Assembly (NCBI GenBank): GCA_002373555.1
Contig: DFKM01000112.1
Location: 1-5,155, forward strand
Reading direction: 5' to 3'
From: Lachnospiraceae bacterium UBA3645
Lineage (GTDB): Bacteria; Bacillota; Clostridia; Lachnospirales; Lachnospiraceae
Length of the DNA stretch: 5,155 bases
The notes beneath the pieces are model-generated. The model had not been told where the DNA came from. It worked only from the letters and a program-made list of their open reading frames with translations, and searched no databases. Within the stretch, counting starts at the first letter, position 1. Every line of letters starts with the position of its first letter. Below, piece by piece: positions 1 to 5,082 of this stretch. Made by a program: the position numbers and the translations under genes.

Positions 1-90
1 AGGCTTGCGGATGTGCCTGCCGTGATCGAAGATGCCGATGCCAGAAAGATCGGCCTCGCGAAGGAAGCGGTAAAATCCGTGATCATGTAA
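1..90 (+). CDS. C-terminal end of an unidentified protein (partial)
   Basis: The first frame is open from base 1 to a TAA stop at 88-90 and encodes 29 residues, ending in KEAVKSVIM. The rest of the gene lies before the window. The codons resemble those of the neighbouring genes, rich in G/C-ending codons such as GTG, ATC, GCC and AAG. The tail looks like a soluble, Ala/Val/Lys-rich helix, with no motif I can assign to a family. Only 24 nt separate its stop from the start of the pseudouridine synthase gene, and I see no promoter or terminator between them, so the two are probably co-transcribed. The product cannot be named from this fragment. Confidence 0.7.
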   Translation, partial: RLADVPAVIEDADARKIGLAKEAVKSVIM

Positions 91-114
91 GCGGATGCAG
101 ATTGGTGATGGAAT

Positions 115-1188
115 ATGCGTGAGATCAAAATAGGAGAGCGCGAGGCAGGCATGCGCTTCAGCAATTATCTGAAGCGCATTCTTCCGGAAGCGCCCTCCGG
201 TTTCATTTTTAAGATGCTGCGGAAGAAGAATATCACCCTGAACGGCGCGAAGTCCGACGGTACGGACAAGATCGCCGCCGGGGATTCGGTGAAGCTTTTT
301 CTTGCGGATGATACACTTGAAAAATTCGGATTCCGGCAGGCGGAACCGGTACCAGCGGAACGGCAGGAGAAGGATACTGCCGGTGTGCGGGCGGCGGTAC
401 CGGCTGCTGCCGGCGCAGGAGATCGAAGACCGCTGCCGGCGCTGAAGGTGCTGTATGAAAACAAAGACGTGATCTTTTTCCTGAAGCCGGCGGGACTGCT
501 TTCCCAGAAATCCGCGCCGGAGGATATTTCCGTCAATGAATGCCTGATCGATTATCTGATCAGAAGCGGGCAGATCACAAAATCTGATCTGCGGCTGGTC
601 AGACCTTCCGTCTGCCACAGGCTGGACCGGAATACGTCCGGCGTGATCGGTGCCGGAAAGACGGCCGCCGGCCTTGCGATGCTTTCCGCGCTTCTTTCCG
701 ACCGGAGGCTTGTGAAGGAATATCTCTGTCCGGTCGCCGGAAAGGTGGAAAAAGCAGGAATGTACAGAGCCTGGCTGAGCAAGGATCATTCGGGAAATAT
801 CGTTTCCGTAAAGGCGGAGCCGCCGGGGGATATGATCCGGACCGGCATTACGCCGTTGGCATATCAGGACGGCATCACGCTTCTGAAAGTGCATCTGGTC
901 ACGGGCAAGAGCCATCAGATCAGAGCGCATCTGGCGGCGATGGGCCATCCGGTGCTCGGAGATCGGAAGTACGGGAAGGAAGCGTTCAACAGGCAGTTCG
1001 CACCGGAACTGCCGAAGTACAGCCTGATGCTGCATTCCTGGCGGATCACATTCCCGGATGCGGAGGATGTACCGGAGGATCTGCGCGGCAGAACGATCAC
1101 CGCACCGCCTTCGGAAGCCTGGAAAAGGCGCGGCGGCGACTGCGGGCGAGTCGTGACCGCTCTTCTGAAGACGGCAGAATTATTGTAA
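115..1188 (+). CDS. RluA-family pseudouridine synthase with N-terminal S4 domain (RluC/RluD-like)
   Basis: This 357-residue cytoplasmic enzyme should isomerise specific uridines to pseudouridine, most likely in 23S rRNA. Residues about 13-66 form an S4 RNA-binding domain, with a GFIFKMLRKKNITLNG-type core. A low-complexity Ala/Pro/Arg linker follows at about 75-108. The catalytic domain begins near 109 with VLYENKDVIFFLKPAGLL. HRLDRNTSG at 168-176 is the RluA signature and D171 is the expected catalytic aspartate. TGKSHQIRAHL at 263-273 followed by GDRKYG at 282-287 is the other conserved block of the family. The architecture and length match RluC/RluD-type enzymes, but the exact target uridines cannot be read from sequence, so no symbol is given. 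The ATG at 115 places the complete S4 domain at the N-terminus. Only a weak purine-rich site (GGTGATGG) precedes it, which fits translation coupled to the upstream gene. The hairpin repeat at 1203-1275 begins 14 nt after the stop. Confidence 0.93.
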   Translation: MREIKIGEREAGMRFSNYLKRILPEAPSGFIFKMLRKKNITLNGAKSDGTDKIAAGDSVKLFLADDTLEKFGFRQAEPVPAERQEKDTAGVRAAVPAAAGAGDRRPLPALKVLYENKDVIFFLKPAGLLSQKSAPEDISVNECLIDYLIRSGQITKSDLRLVRPSVCHRLDRNTSGVIGAGKTAAGLAMLSALLSDRRLVKEYLCPVAGKVEKAGMYRAWLSKDHSGNIVSVKAEPPGDMIRTGITPLAYQDGITLLKVHLVTGKSHQIRAHLAAMGHPVLGDRKYGKEAFNRQFAPELPKYSLMLHSWRITFPDAEDVPEDLRGRTITAPPSEAWKRRGGDCGRVVTALLKTAELL

Positions 1189-1202
1189 TTGCCGGAAGTG
1201 AC

Positions 1203-1275
1203 GCGCAGGCAGAAAGAACCTGCCGGAAACAGGGCACGGGGTGAACAGTTCCCGGCAGGTTCTTTCTGCCTGCGC
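1203..1275. repeat. Hairpin repeat copy A, possible bidirectional terminator
   Basis: This is a 24-bp perfect inverted repeat: left arm 1203-1226 (starts GCGCAGGCAG, ends CTGCCGG) and right arm 1252-1275. They enclose a 25-nt segment, 1227-1251, identical to that of copy C at 3964-4036. That segment can fold further. AAC at 1228-1230 pairs with GTT at 1248-1250, and CAC at 1235-1237 pairs with GTG at 1241-1243 around a GGG triloop. The GC-rich upper stem is flanked by an A-rich left side (AGAAAGAA) and a T-rich right side (TTCTTTCT). This is the layout of an intrinsic terminator usable in both directions, though the long loop is atypical. It lies 14 nt after the pseudouridine synthase stop and would separate that gene from recU. 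AGTGACGC at 1197-1204 starts the element and recurs at the left end of copies B and C. The repeat is certain; the terminator role is inferred. Confidence 0.9.
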
Positions 1276-1311
1276 TGTGCTCTGACGAATGAAATACAGA
1301 GAGGCAGCGCC

Positions 1312-1356
1312 TGTCATCCTGCGCCTGCGAAGGATCTTCGCCGCAACAACTGCGGC
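1312..1356. repeat. Short motif resembling a widespread interspersed repeat, plus small hairpin
   Basis: TGTCATCCTG at 1312-1321, followed after a few bases by GCGAAGGATCT at 1327-1337, closely resembles a motif I remember from intergenic regions of many unrelated bacteria (TGTCATCCTG, a short GC-rich centre, GCGAAGGATCT). ATCCT at 1316-1320 can pair with AGGAT at 1331-1335. GCGAAG at 1327-1332 is also self-complementary with CTTCGC at 1336-1341. A second hairpin follows, GCCGCA at 1340-1345 with TGCGGC at 1351-1356. It ends 14 nt before the AGAAGG ribosome binding site of recU. The family assignment rests on memory only, and no mobile-element ends were found. Confidence 0.4.
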
Positions 1357-1385
1357 TTTACTGAAACGGAAGAAGGTAGTTCCCT

Positions 1386-1919
1386 ATGTCGACATGGAAT
1401 ACCCGGGGCCTGCGGGGCTCCACGCTCGAGACCATGATCAATGCCTCGATCGAAATGTACCGGGAGAAACATCTGGCGCTCATTCAGAAGATCCCCACCC
1501 CCATCAAACCGATCAACATGGATAAGGAGAACCGGCAGATAACGCTTGCCTATTTTGACCAGAAGAGTACCGTCGATTACATCGGCCTGGTCCAGGGCGT
1601 GCCGGTCTGCTTTGATGCGAAGGAATGCGCAGTTGATACCATTCCGCTCCATAATATCCATGAGCATCAGTATAAGTTCATGAAGGAATTCGAAGAGCAG
1701 GGCGGCATTTCCTTCATCATCCTTCTGATGACACACAAGGATGAAGCCTTCTATATCCCGTTTAAGGACATCGACAGGTTCATCAGACGCAGGGAGGAAG
1801 GCGGCCGCAAGAGCTTTACATACAACGAGATCGACAAAAGTTATGAGATCGACGGGCAGGGCGGACTGGCGCTGCATTTCCTGCCGCAGATCGCAAAGGA
1901 TCTCGAAAGCAGGGAATGA
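1386..1919 (+). CDS. recU: RecU-type Holliday junction resolvase
   Basis: This 177-residue endonuclease should cut four-way Holliday junctions during recombinational repair and chromosome segregation. It replaces RuvC in Bacillota. The protein follows the Bacillus RecU pattern. TRG at 6-8 and TLE at 13-15 match the NRGMTLE region. IQKIPTPIKPINM follows, then AYFDQKSTVDYIGL with D64, then FDAKE at 76-80 with D77 and K79, completing a PD-(D/E)xK-type metal site. FPLHNIHEHQ in relatives corresponds to IPLHNIHEHQ here. Bacillus RecU is about 200 residues; this one lacks most of the basic N-terminal extension before the TRG motif. The ATG at 1386 is supported by AGAAGG at 1371-1376, 9 nt upstream. 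The gene sits alone between repeats and the his promoter, not beside a class A penicillin-binding protein gene as is common in Bacilli. No convincing promoter was seen upstream. Confidence 0.93.
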   Translation: MSTWNTRGLRGSTLETMINASIEMYREKHLALIQKIPTPIKPINMDKENRQITLAYFDQKSTVDYIGLVQGVPVCFDAKECAVDTIPLHNIHEHQYKFMKEFEEQGGISFIILLMTHKDEAFYIPFKDIDRFIRRREEGGRKSFTYNEIDKSYEIDGQGGLALHFLPQIAKDLESRE

Positions 1920-1922
1920 GAC

Positions 1923-1950
1923 TTGACAATCGCCGGACATCTGCTATACT
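1923..1950 (+). promoter_or_regulatory. Sigma-A promoter of the hisZ-hisG cluster
   Basis: A perfect -35 box TTGACA (1923-1928) and a -10 box TATACT (1945-1950) are separated by 16 nt. A TG one base before the -10 (1942-1943) adds an extended -10 element. The -35 begins three bases after the recU stop codon. Transcription should start near 1957, giving a 5' leader of about 55 nt before hisZ. The match is strong enough to call without experimental data. Confidence 0.85.
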
Positions 1951-1973
1951 CATAGGCAACGCACTTTATCGTA

Positions 1974-1993
1974 TTAGCACGTTACCATGCTAA
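1974..1993 (+). promoter_or_regulatory. Small hairpin in the hisZ 5' leader
   Basis: TTAGCA at 1974-1979 pairs with TGCTAA at 1988-1993 around an 8-nt loop, just upstream of the hisZ ribosome binding site GGAGG (2004-2008). An alternative pairing of ACTTTA at 1963-1968 with TAAAGT at 1991-1996 competes with it. The stems are short and AT-rich. I see no terminator, T-box or histidine-codon leader peptide, so any regulatory role is speculative. Confidence 0.3.
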
Positions 1994-2012
1994 AGTACCA
2001 TTTGGAGGAACC

Positions 2013-3224
2013 ATGTTATCTTTACTGCATACGCCGGACGGCGTAAGGGATTATCACGGGCAGGAACTCTCCGACAGAGCCATGATCTGTGACAGACTGC
2101 GAAAGGTATTCGAGAGCCGCGGCTACACCGAAGTGGTGACGCCCGTTTTCGAGTATTTTGATATATTCAATGCCGAGCGGGGCTCCGTTTCATCCAGAAA
2201 TATGTTCAAATTCTACGACAATGACGGTGAGACGCTGGTCCTGCGCCCGGACTTTACGCCGGCTATGGCACGCTGCGCGGCGAAGTACTTCAATGATTCG
2301 CCGGTCCCTGTCAGGCTTTCCTACATGGGCAATACCTATGTGAATTCCACCGGACACAGGGGGAAACTCAGAGAAGAAATGCAGGCCGGCGCGGAGCTTT
2401 CCGGCGATGACAGCTGTTATTCCGATGCGGAAATGCTGGATATGGCGGCCGCCTTGTTCGAAAAAGCCGGCGTTCATGACTATATCATCGATGTCGGCGA
2501 CGTCCGGTTCTTCCGGGGGCTGCTCTCGGAGGTGGATCTCTCGGAAGAGCAGAAAGCAAAGATCAAACGGCTGCTCTCAAAGAAGAATTTTTACCGCCTG
2601 ACGGAAGTGCTTGCGGAATATGGTATCGATGAAAAGATCGCGGAAGGGCTTGCCGAACTGGCAGAGCTTTACGGCGATCCCGCAGAGGTGCTCTCGTGCG
2701 CCGGTAAATATGATGTCAATGAAGATACCCACGCGGCGATCGGGAGACTGCAGGATATCCTGCGTGCGGCAGAGTGCTTCGGCATCACGGACAGGATCCG
2801 GCTGGATATGGGCATGATCGGCCGCATGGATTATTATACCGGCATGATCTTCAGGGCCTACGCGGACGGCGCCGGTGAGCCTGTCGCCAGCGGCGGAAGA
2901 TATGACGGACTGCTCGCACAGTTCGGCAGATCTGTCCCGGCCGTCGGCTTCGGTATGTCTGTGGACGTTCTGATGCAGGCGGTGGCGGCTTCCGATACTT
3001 ATATTTTGAGCGGCAATTCGGCCAGGATGATCGTCTTCGATGATGAACGCTCGGAAGAAGCGATCCTGCTTGCAAAGCAGCTCAGAAATGCCGGAAACAA
3101 TGTTCTGCTGCAGAGAGCGGTCAGCATTGATTACAGCAAACACGATGAAGCCGCGCTCAGAAATGTGCACCAGATCTATGTCCTGCATGCAGGCACCGAT
3201 GAGATCATCCATGAAAAAGTCTGA
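2013..3224 (+). CDS. hisZ: ATP phosphoribosyltransferase regulatory subunit HisZ
   Basis: HisZ is a catalytically inactive paralogue of histidyl-tRNA synthetase. It assembles with short-form HisG to make the active, histidine-sensitive enzyme for the first step of histidine biosynthesis. The 403-residue protein has a class II synthetase-like core. It opens with TPDGVRDYHGQE, carries a motif-2-like LRPDFTPAMAR at 77-87, and retains DYYTGMIF at 273-280 and GGRYDGL at 294-300. True HisRS enzymes have LRPEGTA-type and RGLDYY-type motifs. These are altered here, which with the hisG neighbour argues for HisZ. Residues about 315-403 resemble the HisRS anticodon-binding domain and are present in longer HisZ proteins. 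The ATG at 2013 is preceded by GGAGG at 2004-2008. It is the first gene behind the promoter at 1923-1950, and its stop lies 26 nt before hisG, so the two are translated from one message. Confidence 0.93.
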   Translation: MLSLLHTPDGVRDYHGQELSDRAMICDRLRKVFESRGYTEVVTPVFEYFDIFNAERGSVSSRNMFKFYDNDGETLVLRPDFTPAMARCAAKYFNDSPVPVRLSYMGNTYVNSTGHRGKLREEMQAGAELSGDDSCYSDAEMLDMAAALFEKAGVHDYIIDVGDVRFFRGLLSEVDLSEEQKAKIKRLLSKKNFYRLTEVLAEYGIDEKIAEGLAELAELYGDPAEVLSCAGKYDVNEDTHAAIGRLQDILRAAECFGITDRIRLDMGMIGRMDYYTGMIFRAYADGAGEPVASGGRYDGLLAQFGRSVPAVGFGMSVDVLMQAVAASDTYILSGNSARMIVFDDERSEEAILLAKQLRNAGNNVLLQRAVSIDYSKHDEAALRNVHQIYVLHAGTDEIIHEKV

Positions 3225-3250
3225 GCCATGAATACCGGAGGAATCGGAAA

Positions 3251-3880
3251 ATGATAACAATAGCGCTCGCGAAGGGAAGACTGGCACGGGAGACGAATGC
3301 GCTGCTCTCCCGCTGCGGAATCATGATCCCCGAGCTTACAGATAAGGATACAAGGAAACTGATCTTTACGAACGAAGAAGCCGGCATCAATGTATTCCTT
3401 TCCAAACCGTCGGATGTGCCGACGTATGTTGAGTACGGCGCAGCGGATATCGGTGTTGTCGGGAGAGATACACTGCTGGAAGAGAACCGGGATCTTTACG
3501 AAGTCCTGGATCTTGGCTTCGGAAAATGCCGGATGTGCGTCTGCGGCAGACCGGAGGATGCGGGAAAGCTTGCAAACAACCAGCAGATCCGCGTGGCGAC
3601 GAAATACCCGGTGATCGCGAAGGATTATTTCCACAACAGGAAATTCCAGACCGTCGAGATCATCAAGCTGAACGGTTCGGTGGAACTGGCGCCGCTTGTC
3701 GGCCTGGCGGATGTGATCGTCGATATTGTGGAGACCGGAAGCACACTGCATGAGAACGGACTGGATGTGCTGGAGACGGTCATCCCGCTTTCGGCGCGCA
3801 TGGTGGTGAACCAGGTGTCGATGAAGATGAAGGAGCGGGAGATCAAGCCGTTGATCAGGAAGATCAAAGCGGTGCTGTAG
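3251..3880 (+). CDS. hisG: ATP phosphoribosyltransferase catalytic subunit HisG, short form
   Basis: HisG condenses ATP with PRPP to give N1-(5'-phosphoribosyl)-ATP, the committed step of histidine biosynthesis, in the cytoplasm. At 209 residues this is the short form, which lacks the C-terminal allosteric domain and depends on HisZ, encoded immediately upstream. Visible family features are the N-terminal ITIALAKGRL, the YVEYGAADIGVVGRDTL block, and the PRPP-binding loop ETGSTL at 161-166 within a VDIVETGSTL stretch. The ATG at 3251 has GGAGG at 3237-3241, a 9-nt spacing. The protein ends KIKAVL, as expected for a complete short-form enzyme. After the TAG comes GGAGG at 3881-3885 with no long gene behind it, then the repeats at 3900-4036. 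Confidence 0.96.
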   Translation: MITIALAKGRLARETNALLSRCGIMIPELTDKDTRKLIFTNEEAGINVFLSKPSDVPTYVEYGAADIGVVGRDTLLEENRDLYEVLDLGFGKCRMCVCGRPEDAGKLANNQQIRVATKYPVIAKDYFHNRKFQTVEIIKLNGSVELAPLVGLADVIVDIVETGSTLHENGLDVLETVIPLSARMVVNQVSMKMKEREIKPLIRKIKAVL

Positions 3881-4005
3881 GGAGGATAGAAATAGTGACG
3901 CTTCAGCCAAATAATCCTGCCGGAAACAGGGCACGGGGTGAACAGAGAGTGGAGAAAAGTGACGCTCCAGCCAAAAAGCTCTGCCGGAAACAGGGCACGG
4001 GGTGA
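3881..4005 (+). other. Possible 36-codon mini-ORF with its own ribosome binding site
   Basis: GGAGG at 3881-3885 sits 9 nt before a GTG at 3895 that opens 36 codons ending with TGA at 4003-4005. The reading frame runs through hairpin copy B and into copy C. The peptide contains PAGNRARGEQ, which is simply the translation of the conserved repeat core. A second frame, GTG 3959 to TGA 4031-4033, has GGAG at 3951-3954 and gives the same core. The ribosome binding site could equally be a relic of a lost gene after hisG. Coding is unproven. Confidence 0.2.
3900..3945. repeat. Hairpin repeat copy B, half copy lacking the right arm
   Basis: The left arm, 3900-3923 (starts GCTTCAGCC, ends CTGCCGG), is followed by the conserved core up to GAACAG at 3940-3945. 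The match to copies A and C then stops. No complementary right arm follows directly, and 12 nt later the AGTGACGC start of copy C begins (3958). GGCTGAAGC at the far end of copy C (4028-4036) is perfectly complementary to the first nine bases of this half copy, whereas copy C's own left arm mismatches it once. This points to a partial duplication or recombination between copies. Confidence 0.85.
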
Positions 4006-4036
4006 ACAGTTCCCGGCAGAGCTTTTTGGCTGAAGC
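3964..4036. repeat. Hairpin repeat copy C between hisG and hisIE, possible terminator or attenuator
   Basis: Arms 3964-3987 and 4013-4036 form a 24-bp stem with a single C/A mismatch, enclosing 3988-4012, identical to the 25-nt segment of copy A. Total length is 73 bp, as in copy A. The upper stem GCTCTGCCGG is followed on the right by CTTTTT, and on the left is preceded by AAAAAG, a good bidirectional intrinsic-terminator layout. It lies 83 nt after hisG and 44 nt before hisIE. No promoter is evident between it and hisIE, so it may lower hisIE expression relative to hisZ and hisG. Termination is inferred. Confidence 0.9.
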
Positions 4037-4080
4037 TGTCAGCTGATTTCGGAAGAAGATAGGATTGAGGAATAATAGTT

Positions 4081-5034
4081 ATGACTGGATATAAAGAAGT
4101 TTGTCTTCCGGTACTGCCGGATGATCTTGGTGAAAAAACAGCCCGTGTGATCCTTGCAGTCGATCCGGCGGAGGAGGATGCTGCGCGCGAGCGTTCCATC
4201 ACCGCGCTTAAAATGCTGAAGGCTTCCGTACCTTCGGTTATTCTTGTGAAAGGAATGATTAAGCGGTTGGAGGATGTGAAAAAGTATTTTTACGCTGGCG
4301 CAACATACGTTGTCATGGAAAATGTGCCGGAGGAATTATATGCGGAGGCAGCTGCCCGTTTCGGTGCGGAAAGACTTCTTCGCCATGCCGAGGATTACGA
4401 AGCGCCGAAGCCGGCCTTTTCCTGGGCGGATCTGAAAACGAATGAAAGTGGTCTGATCCCGGTCGTCGTTCAGGATGCAGGTACGAAAGCTGTCCTGATG
4501 GTCGCCTACCAGAATGAAGAGGCTTTTGATGCCACGATCAGCACCGGCATCATGACTTACTGGTCGAGGAGCCGCAGTGAACTCTGGGTGAAGGGGGAAA
4601 CATCCGGCAATTATCAGTATCTGCGATCCCTGCAGATCGACTGCGATAACGATACGCTGCTGGCACAGGTGCTGCCGGCCGGCCCGGCCTGTCATACCGG
4701 GAACTACACTTGTTTTTACAGAGACATCGTGCCGGATGAATTCCGCGAACGCGGCATTTCCGATGTCCTGAACGAAGTGTATGCGGTGATCGAAGACCGG
4801 AAGCTGCATCCGAAGGAAGGCTCTTATACGAATTATCTGTTCGACAAGGGGACGGATAAGATCTGCAAGAAGATCGGGGAGGAAGCGACGGAAGTCGTGA
4901 TCGCGGCGAAGAATGACGCGAAAGAGGAAATGGTCTATGAGGTATCCGATCTTCTGTATCACACCATGGTCATGATGTCGAAAATGGGCGTGACATGGGA
5001 GGAGATCGCGAAGGAACTTGCCGAGAGAGGATAA
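4081..5034 (+). CDS. hisIE: Bifunctional phosphoribosyl-AMP cyclohydrolase / phosphoribosyl-ATP pyrophosphatase with an N-terminal HisA/HisF-like half-barrel region
   Basis: This cytoplasmic enzyme carries out steps two and three of histidine biosynthesis. HisE hydrolyses PR-ATP to PR-AMP, and HisI opens the adenine ring to give ProFAR. The HisI domain spans about 113-218. It has YWSRSR and KGETSGNYQ, a DCDND metal site at 187-191, and Cys188, Cys204 (in ACHTG) and Cys211, whose 16- and 7-residue spacing fits the known zinc ligands. The HisE domain spans about 226-317, with GSYTNYL, GEEATE at 266-271 and YEVSDLLYH at 286-294 supplying the acidic metal residues. Usual HisIE proteins are near 200 residues; this one has 317. 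The extra residues 1-108 resemble beta2 to alpha4 of HisA/HisF (finding below). The ATG at 4081 has GAGG at 4067-4070. Sampled N-terminal DNA is AT-richer (26 of 60 G+C at 4261-4320, against 32 of 60 at 4681-4740). Confidence 0.95.
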   Translation: MTGYKEVCLPVLPDDLGEKTARVILAVDPAEEDAARERSITALKMLKASVPSVILVKGMIKRLEDVKKYFYAGATYVVMENVPEELYAEAAARFGAERLLRHAEDYEAPKPAFSWADLKTNESGLIPVVVQDAGTKAVLMVAYQNEEAFDATISTGIMTYWSRSRSELWVKGETSGNYQYLRSLQIDCDNDTLLAQVLPAGPACHTGNYTCFYRDIVPDEFRERGISDVLNEVYAVIEDRKLHPKEGSYTNYLFDKGTDKICKKIGEEATEVVIAAKNDAKEEMVYEVSDLLYHTMVMMSKMGVTWEEIAKELAERG

Positions 5035-5044
5035 CAGATTCCGG

Positions 5045-5073
5045 TTGACACGATCTGTTTGTAAGACTATAAT
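5045..5073 (+). promoter_or_regulatory. Consensus sigma-A promoter for the thiamine-regulated transcript
   Basis: TTGACA (5045-5050) and TATAAT (5068-5073) are both perfect consensus boxes with the optimal 17-nt spacing. Transcription should start near 5080, just before the TPP riboswitch. The -35 box lies in the loop of an inverted repeat, AACAGAT at 5033-5039 with ATCTGTT at 5053-5059, directly after the hisIE stop. Confidence 0.92.
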
Positions 5074-5082
5074 AACCAAAGT

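Noticed and set aside
1189..1525. Small plus-strand open frames between the pseudouridine synthase gene and recU
   Set aside because: They translate through the hairpin repeat and the interspersed motif, and run into recU in another frame. The residues are repeat-derived and no protein family is visible.
1314..1940. Long open frames on the minus strand opposite recU, hisZ, hisG and hisIE (for example 1314-1940, 2577-3287, 3176-3934, 4336-5079)
   Set aside because: They lie antisense to clearly identified genes, show no recognisable family and no good ribosome binding sites. They are explained by the GC-rich codon pattern of the real genes.
1957..2012. T-box or histidine attenuator in the hisZ leader
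   Set aside because: The leader is only about 55 nt long, with no T-box sequence, no specifier stem, no terminator and no run of histidine codons.
2013..3224. hisS, a true histidyl-tRNA synthetase
   Set aside because: The catalytic motifs are altered (LRPDFTPAMAR and GRMDYYTG), and the gene is followed 26 nt later by a short-form hisG, which fits hisZ.
3964..4036. Integron attC-type recombination site
   Set aside because: The element has conserved ends, a variable stem and a fixed loop, which invites the comparison. However, it lacks the GTTRRRY core site and the extrahelical-base pattern, and there is no cassette structure.
3894..4040. CRISPR array from the repeated core between hisG and hisIE
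   Set aside because: There are only two units 64 nt apart, with no regular spacer and with long inverted arms. A third copy lies 2.7 kb away, so these are dispersed hairpins.
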